A stretch of 5,775 nucleotides of DNA, taken from Candidatus Omnitrophota bacterium. Lineage in GTDB: Bacteria > Omnitrophota > Gorgyraeia > Gygaellales > Profunditerraquicolaceae. This document shows positions 1-4,490 of the stretch, piece after piece. The notes below the pieces were generated by a model. The model saw only the letters and a program-made list of their open reading frames with translations, made no database searches and was not told the DNA's origin. Position 1 is the stretch's first letter; every line of letters starts with the position of its first letter. The translations under genes were made by a program, and so were the position numbers. The DNA lies in contig CAIRWO010000168.1 in NCBI GenBank assembly GCA_903882345.1, positions 1 through 5,775 of the forward strand, written 5' to 3'.

Positions 1-194
1 ATATCGCAGCTGAGGTTTCCAAGGGGATCGCCAAGGTTTCACAGGATACGGGGCTACCGGTTATTTTCGGAGTGATTACCGCGGATACGATCGAACAGGC
101 TGTGGAACGCGCCGGCACCAAGGACGGTAATAAAGGAAGCGATGCCGCGTTAAATGCCATTGAGATGGCTAACTTATTTGATAAGATAAAATAA
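1..194 (+). CDS. ribH: 6,7-dimethyl-8-ribityllumazine synthase, C-terminal part (5' end outside window)
   Basis: This is the last 63 codons of lumazine synthase, read from base 3 to the TAA at 192-194. The enzyme condenses 5-amino-6-ribitylaminouracil with 3,4-dihydroxy-2-butanone 4-phosphate, the penultimate step of riboflavin synthesis, usually in an icosahedral or pentameric cytosolic assembly. The visible part has the family's conserved C-terminal block: a PVIFGVITADT strand, then EQAVERAGTK and GNKG, whose Arg and Lys lie in the phosphate-binding part of the active site, then the final helix. The segment carrying the catalytic His and most of the substrate pocket is upstream of the window. 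The stop codon directly abuts the nusB start, so the two are almost certainly co-transcribed and translationally coupled. Identification is firm despite the truncation. Confidence 0.95.
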   Translation, partial: IAAEVSKGIAKVSQDTGLPVIFGVITADTIEQAVERAGTKDGNKGSDAALNAIEMANLFDKIK

Positions 195-608
195 ATGCGC
201 AGACGCACACAAGCAAGAATTTTTGCTTTACAGGTTTTGTACCAGATAGACATTACCGGCGACAATTGTTCCGACAGCCTGGCTAATTTTTGGCTGGCTA
301 TGGACGAAGCTCCAGACGCGCAGGTAAAAGAATTTACGGGCGAGCTCGTTAAAGGAACCGTGGAACACTTCAAGGCCATAGACGAGAAGATCGCCGATTA
401 TGCCACTAACTGGCAAATAAAGCGCATGGCCGTGATTGACAGGAATATCCTGCGCTTGAGTTGCTACGAACTGCTTTTTCGTGAAGACATCCCTCCAAAA
501 GTTTCGATCAACGAGGCAGTGGATCTTGCCAAGAAATATTCCGGCCCGCAAGCGGGTAAATTCGTCAACGGTATATTGGATAAGATAAAGCCGGAAAGCG
601 CTAACTAA
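195..608 (+). CDS. nusB: Transcription antitermination factor NusB
   Basis: This is a 137-residue all-helical RNA-binding protein, normal length for NusB. The family protein pairs with NusE (ribosomal protein S10) on boxA RNA and suppresses premature termination in rRNA operons. Visible family features are the basic N-terminus with RxxARxFALQVLYQ (about residues 4-17), the central RMAVIDRNILRLSCYELL block (77-94) and the C-terminal SINEAVDLAKKYS...GKFVNGILDKI signature (104-131). The start is the ATG immediately after the ribH stop (TAAATG). Upstream bases are A/T-rich with no Shine-Dalgarno motif, so translation probably depends on ribosomes finishing ribH. The ribH-nusB pairing is common in many bacteria, which supports both calls. 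No boxA-like or other regulatory site is evident around it. Confidence 0.97.
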   Translation: MRRRTQARIFALQVLYQIDITGDNCSDSLANFWLAMDEAPDAQVKEFTGELVKGTVEHFKAIDEKIADYATNWQIKRMAVIDRNILRLSCYELLFREDIPPKVSINEAVDLAKKYSGPQAGKFVNGILDKIKPESAN

Positions 609-616
609 GTAACCCT

Positions 617-1438
617 ATGTCTTTTGCCGACCTTCATCTGCATACCAGGTTTTCCGACAGCACTTACACCCCGGAGGAACTTACGCGCCGGGCAGTGGAA
701 GCAGGACTGTCTGCTATCGCGGTCGTTGACCATGATACTGTTTTGGGCCTGGAGCCGTCTATCGAGGCAGGAAAGGCATGTGGGCTTGAGGTCTTGCCCG
801 GCATCGAACTGAGCACCGAACACGAAGGCAAAGAGGTGCATATCCTCGGCTACCTGATTGAACGCAGCTCTGAACCCCTGCTGAAAAAGCTGGAGTTTTT
901 AAAACGCTGCCGTATTGAGCGTGTATACAAAATAACCGATAAATTAAAAGAGATGCAGGTGGAATTAAAACCCGAAGTTGTTTTCGATATCGCCAAAGAA
1001 GGCGTGCCGGGCAGGCTGCATATTGCCCAGGCAATGGTAAGGGAAGGCATCGTAGGCTCGATCTTTGAAGCCTTTAAGAAATATATCGGCGATAAATGCC
1101 CGGCTTATGTCTCCGGTTTTAAACTTACTCCTGCTGAAGGGATAAAATTGATCCGGGATTCGGCAGGCATACCGGTGCTTGCCCATCCCTACACGATGAA
1201 TCGGGACGAATTGATACCTCAATTTGCCGCTTGCGGCTTGATGGGGCTTGAGGTCTACTATCCGGAACACAGCCAATCAATGGTTAATTTTTACCTGGGA
1301 TTGGCGGAAAAGTACAATCTGCTGGTTACCGGCGGTTCGGATTGCCACGGGACGGTGAAGCCTAGCATAAAAATCGGACTGGTAAAAATACCGTATGAGC
1401 TGGTTGATAAATTAAAAGAGGCAAAAGAGCGGTTATGA
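617..1438 (+). CDS. PHP-domain metal-dependent phosphoesterase (3',5'-nucleotidase/TrpH-like); possible riboflavin-pathway phosphatase
   Basis: This is a 273-residue cytosolic PHP phosphoesterase with no signal peptide or membrane segment. The metal-binding set is intact: HLH at residues 7-9, D14, DHD at 38-40, E64 in GIELS, H75 in HILGY, H190 in LAHP, and D242/H244 in SDCHG. This layout, with an insert at about 90-165, matches the single-domain PHP family that includes E. coli RNase AM/YciV (TrpH), which hydrolyses nucleoside 3',5'-bisphosphates and short 5'-phosphorylated RNA. Substrate cannot be read from sequence. The gene sits 8 nt after nusB and its stop overlaps the ribD start (ATGA), an intimate link to riboflavin synthesis. 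I infer that it might dephosphorylate the RibD product, but a generic nucleotidase is equally possible. There is no clear Shine-Dalgarno before the ATG at 617; the next in-frame ATG would lose the first metal ligands, so this start is preferred. Confidence 0.9.
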   Translation: MSFADLHLHTRFSDSTYTPEELTRRAVEAGLSAIAVVDHDTVLGLEPSIEAGKACGLEVLPGIELSTEHEGKEVHILGYLIERSSEPLLKKLEFLKRCRIERVYKITDKLKEMQVELKPEVVFDIAKEGVPGRLHIAQAMVREGIVGSIFEAFKKYIGDKCPAYVSGFKLTPAEGIKLIRDSAGIPVLAHPYTMNRDELIPQFAACGLMGLEVYYPEHSQSMVNFYLGLAEKYNLLVTGGSDCHGTVKPSIKIGLVKIPYELVDKLKEAKERL

Positions 1439-2529
1439 AAAAGGGTGACCTATATTTTATGAACCTGGCAATGAAATTAGCCCTTAGGGCGAAAGGCAGG
1501 ACTTCGCCCAACCCTTTGGTCGGCGCCGTAGTCGTAAAAGACCGGCAGATTATCGGTAAAGGCTATCATAAAAAGTCCGGGTCTGACCATGCGGAAATCG
1601 TTGCTTTAAATGAAGCCGCAGCCAGGGCAAAAGGCGCTACTCTATATGTTACGCTGGAACCCTGCGCCCATTTTGGCAGGACCCCTCCCTGCGTAAATAA
1701 AATAATTAAGAGCGGAATAAAAGAGGTAGTTGTAGGGATGATCGATCCCAATCCGTTAAATAACGGCAAAGGCATTGAATTGCTCAAGGAGCAGGGGATC
1801 AAGGTTAGGGTGGGGTTCCTGGAAGAAGAATTAAAAAAAATGAACGAGGTATTCATAAAATATATTACCAAACGCATGCCCTTTGTGACCGTTAAGGTTG
1901 CGCAGTCTTTAGACGGCAGGATAGCCACAAGGACAGGAGATTCTAAATGGATAACTTCTGACCGCTCGCGGCAATACGCGCACCGCCTGCGCCGCAATTT
2001 CGACGCGGTGATGGTTGGTATTAATACCGTATTAAGAGATAATCCCAGACTCGATGCCTGGTTTTCCAGCAAGCAGCCGGTGAAAATCGTAGTTGATACG
2101 CAGCTAAGCACTCCCAGTCACGCGAATATCTTTTCAAAGGGCGATGTTATCATCGTTACCTTGTCGGCAAGTTTGGGCCAGGAGACAGAAAACCGGTCAA
2201 TATTAGCCAAAAAGGCCAAGATACTCGAGGTTAAAGAAAAAGACGGACAGGTAAACCTTAAGGATATGCTGAAAAAACTGGCAACTTTGGAAATAACCAA
2301 TATTTTGGTTGAAGGCGGAGGGACTCTAATCGGCGCCCTGGTCGACGAAGGGCTGGTAGACAGAGTCCTGTTTTTTATTACTCCAAAGATCATAGGCGGC
2401 AAAGATGCGATAAGTTCGGTGATGGGCCGGGGGATCAGCCGCGTAGACAAGGCGATAAGGTTAAAAGAAGTGAAGCTATCGCGCATGGGTGAAGATTTCT
2501 TGATTGAAGGAAAATGTTTACGGGAATAA
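1435..2529 (+). CDS. ribD: Bifunctional diaminohydroxyphosphoribosylaminopyrimidine deaminase / 5-amino-6-(5-phosphoribosylamino)uracil reductase
   Basis: This is a 364-residue two-domain RibD of usual length. The N-terminal cytidine-deaminase-like domain (about 1-145) carries the zinc site: H52-A-E54, with E54 as proton shuttle, and PCAH...PPC with C77 and C86, plus the TSPNPLVGAVVV opening (23-34). The C-terminal reductase domain (about 148-362) has the KVAQSLDGRIA motif (154-164), WITS (172-175) and the NADPH-binding LVEGGG loop (291-296), followed by IIGGKDA (319-325). It deaminates the pyrimidine ring and reduces the ribosyl side chain, the second and third steps from GTP. The ATG at 1435 overlaps the upstream phosphoesterase stop (ATGA), with a weak GAG 5 nt upstream. 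An in-frame ATG at 1459 is possible but would trim the conserved first helix. Its 3' end overlaps ribE by 16 nt. No defects are seen. Confidence 0.97.
   Translation: MKKGDLYFMNLAMKLALRAKGRTSPNPLVGAVVVKDRQIIGKGYHKKSGSDHAEIVALNEAAARAKGATLYVTLEPCAHFGRTPPCVNKIIKSGIKEVVVGMIDPNPLNNGKGIELLKEQGIKVRVGFLEEELKKMNEVFIKYITKRMPFVTVKVAQSLDGRIATRTGDSKWITSDRSRQYAHRLRRNFDAVMVGINTVLRDNPRLDAWFSSKQPVKIVVDTQLSTPSHANIFSKGDVIIVTLSASLGQETENRSILAKKAKILEVKEKDGQVNLKDMLKKLATLEITNILVEGGGTLIGALVDEGLVDRVLFFITPKIIGGKDAISSVMGRGISRVDKAIRLKEVKLSRMGEDFLIEGKCLRE
2506..2511 (+). promoter_or_regulatory. Ribosome binding site for ribE inside the ribD 3' end, unusually close to the start
   Basis: A GAAGGA purine run lies inside the last ribD codons and ends only 2 nt before the ribE ATG, closer than the usual 5 to 9 nt. 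The start is fixed instead by the protein: MFTGIIEE is the invariant N-terminus of riboflavin synthase. Coupling to ribD translation across the 16-nt overlap probably compensates for the short spacing. Confidence 0.5.
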
Positions 2530-3089
2530 TCGAAGAGTTAGGGCAGGTAAAAAATTTATCACGGCAGGGCAATGTTACTTTACTCGAGGTCGGGGTAAAG
2601 GCGGGTAACATTACCACAGATATGAAAATAGGCGATAGCGTTAGCGTTAACGGCGCCTGCCTTACGGTAGTGGATAAGAAGGCGGATGCCTTGCGTTTCC
2701 AGGCCATGCCGGAAACATTAAATATTACCAACCTCGGTAGCTTAAGGATAAACGAAAAGGTAAATCTTGAGCGTGCATTAAAGGTCGGAGACAGGCTCTC
2801 CGGTCACTTTGTCACCGGCCATATAGACTGCATAGGACTTATCCGCGGTAAAAGGCATTCCGCCGGTAATCTGGTTTTTGAGATCAGCGTGCCGGTGAAA
2901 TTTATGGCCAATATCCTGGCTAAAGGTTCTGTGGCCATCGACGGCATAAGCCTGACTGTGGTAGCCAAGAAGTCCAATTCCTTCACCGTTTATATAATTC
3001 CCCATACCATCGAACATACGACTCTTAAATTCAAGGGTCCTTCGGATAAAGTTAATGTCGAATTCGACATCCTCACAAAAAAAGTCTAA
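2514..3089 (+). CDS. ribE: Riboflavin synthase, alpha subunit
   Basis: This is a 191-residue protein, slightly shorter than the common 200 to 215 residues, with both lumazine-binding repeats. Repeat 1 spans about 1-95 and repeat 2 about 96-188. It dismutates two 6,7-dimethyl-8-ribityllumazine molecules into riboflavin and the ribitylaminopyrimidine, normally as a homotrimer in the cytosol. Visible residues are the catalytic-loop N-terminus MFTGIIEE, GDSVSVNGACLTV (40-52, with C49) and its second-repeat counterpart GSVAIDGISLTV (138-149, with S146 and T148), and the linker GHFVTGHIDC (97-106). Each repeat also ends in a typical NxE/NVEFD strand. It overlaps ribD by 16 nt in another frame. It is the last gene of the riboflavin cluster in this window and is followed at once by a promoter-like sequence. 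The gene is called ribE here (ribC in some species). Confidence 0.97.
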   Translation: MFTGIIEELGQVKNLSRQGNVTLLEVGVKAGNITTDMKIGDSVSVNGACLTVVDKKADALRFQAMPETLNITNLGSLRINEKVNLERALKVGDRLSGHFVTGHIDCIGLIRGKRHSAGNLVFEISVPVKFMANILAKGSVAIDGISLTVVAKKSNSFTVYIIPHTIEHTTLKFKGPSDKVNVEFDILTKKV

Positions 3090-3092
3090 TCC

Positions 3093-3120
3093 TTGCCAAG
3101 TTTATTTTTTCTGATATACT
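3093..3120 (+). promoter_or_regulatory. Probable sigma70-type promoter (extended -10) for tRNA-Pro and downstream genes
   Basis: A TTGCCA -35 box (3093-3098) and a TATACT -10 box (3115-3120) are separated by 16 nt. TG at 3112-3113 gives the extended -10 form TGATATACT, and the spacer is T-rich. It starts 3 nt after the ribE stop, and initiation is expected near 3127. It would drive the hairpin tract, the tRNA and probably the cupin-receiver pair. This is a motif match by eye; strength and use are inferred. Confidence 0.7.
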
Positions 3121-3139
3121 AATAAATTAATGTTACAGA

Positions 3140-3166
3140 CACTGCGCCTCTTGCAGAGGCGTAGTG
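3140..3166 (+). terminator. Hairpin 1 of the tRNA leader: 11-bp stem, possible weak terminator/attenuator
   Basis: The arms CACTGCGCCTC (3140-3150) and GAGGCGTAGTG (3156-3166) form an 11-bp stem with one G-T wobble and a 5-nt TTGCA loop. The stem is followed by CCGTTTTGCC, only four T residues, so it is a poor intrinsic terminator by the usual criteria. It could still end ribE readthrough or attenuate the new transcript. The stem is certain from sequence; the terminator role is a guess. Confidence 0.4.
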
Positions 3167-3202
3167 CCGTTTTGCCTAAACAAAAATAACAGAGCAAAAC
3201 GG
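3167..3202 (+). repeat. Hairpin 2 of the tRNA leader: perfect 9-bp inverted repeat
   Basis: CCGTTTTGC (3167-3175) is perfectly complementary to GCAAAACGG (3194-3202), with an 18-nt A-rich loop. It begins on the base after hairpin 1 ends. Its second arm partly overlaps the decamer that copies the tRNA 5' end, so forming this stem and other pairings of that decamer would compete. Function is unknown. Confidence 0.6.
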
Positions 3203-3205
3203 GGC

Positions 3206-3236
3206 GTGGTCATCCTGCTTCGCAGGATTTCGCCAC
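3206..3236 (+). repeat. Hairpin 3 of the tRNA leader: two-part stem with a GCTTCGC apex
   Basis: The inner arms ATCCTGC (3212-3218) and GCAGGAT (3222-3228) make a perfect 7-bp stem with a TTC triloop. Outer arms GTGG (3206-3209) and CCAC (3233-3236) extend it across a small internal loop; GGCG with CGCC is an alternative outer pairing. The opposite strand reads GCGAAGC at the apex. It ends 16 nt before the tRNA. It may be a dispersed palindromic element or a processing structure; the sequence alone does not decide. Confidence 0.6.
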
Positions 3237-3252
3237 TAGACGAAAAAGATAG

Positions 3253-3326
3253 CGGGGCGTGGCTCAGTTTGGTAGAGCGCAGCGTTCGGGACGCTGAGGT
3301 CACAGGTTCAAGTCCTGTCGCCCCGA
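3253..3326 (+). tRNA. tRNA-Pro, anticodon CGG
   Basis: This is a complete 74-nt cloverleaf. The acceptor stem is CGGGGCG (3253-3259) with CGCCCCG (3319-3325) and discriminator A at 3326. The D stem is GCTC/GAGC (3262-3265, 3275-3278) with a GG-containing loop. The anticodon stem is CAGCG/CGCTG (3280-3284, 3292-3296) around the loop TTCGGGA, giving anticodon CGG at 3287-3289 for proline CCG codons. The T stem is ACAGG/CCTGT around TTCAAGT. The C1-G72 first pair and G37 after the anticodon are typical of bacterial tRNA-Pro. CCA is not encoded (CTT follows), so a CCA-adding enzyme is required. A protein gene starts 20 nt downstream, suggesting a shared precursor. Confidence 0.97.
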
Positions 3327-3346
3327 CTTAATTTTATTGCAGGCAT

Positions 3347-3766
3347 ATGGCGTCAGCTAAGAAAATAACCGCAGGGAATTTCAAGCGCTACGGCTGGGTA
3401 ATTGAATATCCTCATAAAACTTCCGCAGGAAAAAAGAAAAATCTCTTTCGCATCATCCTTAAAGAACGCGGCAATGTGGGCTGGAGGATCGCTTATCTTG
3501 TGGTCCGGGATAAGGAAATCACTAAGCTGGAGCAGCATCCTGACAGCCTTGAAAGTTTTGAGCCGGTTTCCGGTAGAAGCCTGCTTTATCTGGCCGCCGG
3601 TAAAGAAGCAAGTAAGATCGAGTGTTTCCACCTTAGCAAGCCGATAATCCTGAAAAAGGGCATCTGGCATGGCGTTGTTACTTTGGACAGAGAGTCGGAG
3701 ATCAAAATAACCGAAAACGCGAAAGTAAAATCTATTTACTCTCCGCGGAAGGTCTTAAATGAATAA
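3347..3766 (+). CDS. Ureidoglycolate lyase (AllA)-family cupin-like protein, substrate unknown
   Basis: This is a 139-residue soluble protein without signal peptide or membrane segment. It resembles the ureidoglycolate lyase family (AllA, Pfam PF04115, a cupin fold) in motif order: FKRYGWVIEY near the N-terminus (12-21), HPDSLESFEPVSG (64-76) and the final cupin strands with KGIWHGVVTL (104-113). E. coli AllA has matching FxxYGxVIE, HPLGTQAFIP and NVWHHPL blocks and is about 160 residues, so this copy is somewhat short. True AllA cleaves ureidoglycolate to glyoxylate and urea in purine catabolism. Nothing else here belongs to that pathway, so the function should not be assumed. The start has an AGG only 3 nt upstream; an in-frame stop at 3329 excludes a longer form. 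It overlaps the receiver gene by 8 nt. Family assignment is by memory of motifs. Confidence 0.75.
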   Translation: MASAKKITAGNFKRYGWVIEYPHKTSAGKKKNLFRIILKERGNVGWRIAYLVVRDKEITKLEQHPDSLESFEPVSGRSLLYLAAGKEASKIECFHLSKPIILKKGIWHGVVTLDRESEIKITENAKVKSIYSPRKVLNE

Positions 3767-4130
3767 GAAAAGAATATTGCTGGTGGATGATGAGCCTGCC
3801 TTGTTGGAGTTGATGCAGATCCGCCTTGAGGCCAGCGGTTATGAAATCATACCTGCAAGCGACGGCCAACAGGCGCTTGATCTGGCGCGCAAGGAAATGC
3901 CGGAATTGATTATTCTGGATTTAATGCTACCTAAGGTTGACGGCTATAAAGTTTGCCGCGTGCTTAAATCTGATGACAGATATAAAAAAATCCCTATCTT
4001 GCTGTTTACCGCCCGTGCGCAGGAATCTGACAAAGAATTAGGCAAAGAAGCAGGCGCTGACGGCTATATCGTAAAGCCGTTTGAACCAAGCGCCCTTTTG
4101 GCCAAGATCAAGGAATTTTTGAAAGAATAA
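3759..4130 (+). CDS. Stand-alone response regulator receiver domain (CheY-like)
   Basis: This is a 123-residue receiver domain and nothing more; the protein ends right after the last receiver helix, so it has no DNA-binding or enzymatic output. The phosphorylation site is complete: acidic pair D10-D11 in LLVDDE, phospho-acceptor D54 in LILDLMLP, the conserved D61-G62, T84 in LLFTA and K106 in VKPFEP. Such proteins receive phosphate from a histidine kinase and act by protein contact, as in chemotaxis, type IV pilus control or phosphorelays. No kinase, phosphatase or motility gene is in the window, so its partner is unknown. Its start is supported by a strong GGAAGG (3747-3752) 6 nt upstream, inside the preceding gene. 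The 8-nt overlap with that gene implies coupled expression. Confidence 0.94.
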   Translation: MNKKRILLVDDEPALLELMQIRLEASGYEIIPASDGQQALDLARKEMPELIILDLMLPKVDGYKVCRVLKSDDRYKKIPILLFTARAQESDKELGKEAGADGYIVKPFEPSALLAKIKEFLKE

Positions 4131-4217
4131 CGGTTTGCTCTCTGCATAGAAACCCGCCTTTCGCCAGTTTTTCTGCTTCAAAATATCAAATAACAATGTA
4201 TAATATGAGTAATTCCC
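4131..4217 (+). other. 87-bp intergenic spacer between receiver and acylphosphatase genes
   Basis: There is no ORF or RNA gene here. The left half has a weak GGTTT/AAACC inverted repeat (4132-4136, about 4150-4155) and a T-run (4168-4172), but they are not arranged as a convincing intrinsic terminator. The right half is A/T-rich and ends in a TATAAT promoter element. Confidence 0.6.
4177..4204 (+). promoter_or_regulatory. Probable promoter for the acylphosphatase-phosphoesterase-ligA operon
   Basis: A perfect TATAAT -10 box (4199-4204) lies 13 nt before the acylphosphatase ATG. The best -35 candidate is TTCAAA (4177-4182) with a 16-nt spacer, a poor match. Initiation would be near 4211, leaving a leader of only about 7 nt with no real Shine-Dalgarno. 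The -10 is clear; the -35 and the start site are inferred. Confidence 0.55.
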
Positions 4218-4490
4218 ATGAAAAAACAAGTCCACGTTTATTATAGCGGCATAGTTCAGGGCGTGGGATTCCGTTTTACGGCAAGAGACCTGGCCGGCGA
4301 GTTAGGAGTATCCGGCTGGGTAAGAAATCTTCCTGACGGCAGGGTAGAACTTACGGCAGAGGCGGAAGAAGACACGCTCGGCGATTTCTTGAAAAGATTA
4401 TACGACTATTTTTCGCGTTATATCCACGATGTGGAGACCGAATGGCTCCAGGCAAAGGGGGAGCTGAAAGGTTTTGGTGTGGAGTTTTGA
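4218..4490 (+). CDS. acyP: Acylphosphatase
   Basis: This is a 90-residue protein, the standard size for this small alpha/beta sandwich enzyme, which hydrolyses carboxyl-phosphate bonds such as those in acetyl- or carbamoyl phosphate. The N-terminal signature GIVQGVGFRF (11-20) contains the phosphate-cradling loop and catalytic R19. GWVRNLPDG (33-41) supplies the second catalytic residue, N37. The rest follows the fold, with the helix at about 51-66 and the final strand FGVEF at the C-terminus. Upstream there is only a weak GAG about 8 nt from the ATG, and a TATAAT box lies very near, so the mRNA leader may be very short. The stop overlaps the next start by 1 nt (TGATG). The physiological substrate of bacterial acylphosphatases is generally unclear, and the neighbours do not specify one. 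Confidence 0.95.
   Translation: MKKQVHVYYSGIVQGVGFRFTARDLAGELGVSGWVRNLPDGRVELTAEAEEDTLGDFLKRLYDYFSRYIHDVETEWLQAKGELKGFGVEF
4481..4484 (+). promoter_or_regulatory. Shine-Dalgarno deciding the metallophosphoesterase start
   Basis: GGAG inside the acylphosphatase 3' end lies 5 nt before the ATG at 4490. It supports that start over the longer in-frame ATG at 4442, which would add 16 residues unlike the family before the first strand. Confidence 0.7.

Noticed and set aside
624..812. 62-codon + strand frame within the PHP gene
   Set aside because: It is a shadow frame over the conserved HLH and DHD metal-binding region of the real gene, with no motif of its own.
1566..2111. 181-codon open frame on the minus strand
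   Set aside because: It lies wholly inside ribD, which has an uninterrupted set of deaminase and reductase motifs; the antisense translation has no recognisable motif and no promoter or ribosome site.
3092..3110. Intrinsic terminator just after ribE (CTTG/CAAG followed by a T-run)
   Set aside because: The 4-bp arms leave a single loop base, which cannot form; the T-rich stretch is better explained as the promoter spacer.
3140..3236. CRISPR array or integron attC-like site
   Set aside because: The three stems differ from one another in sequence and length, no spacer periodicity exists, and no cas or integrase gene is present.
3090..3252. FMN riboswitch in the gap after ribE
   Set aside because: The conserved RFN core segments are absent, the region is downstream of the rib genes, and its stems are simple hairpins rather than a multi-helix junction.
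3200..3326. Attachment site or genomic-island boundary at the tRNA
   Set aside because: The repeat is only 10 nt, copies the 5' rather than the usual 3' end of the tRNA, and no integrase or foreign-looking gene is present.
4442..4489. Longer N-terminus for the metallophosphoesterase starting at ATG 4442
   Set aside because: It adds 16 residues unlike the family ahead of the first conserved strand and would overlap acylphosphatase by 49 nt; the ATG at 4490 has a GGAG 5 nt upstream.
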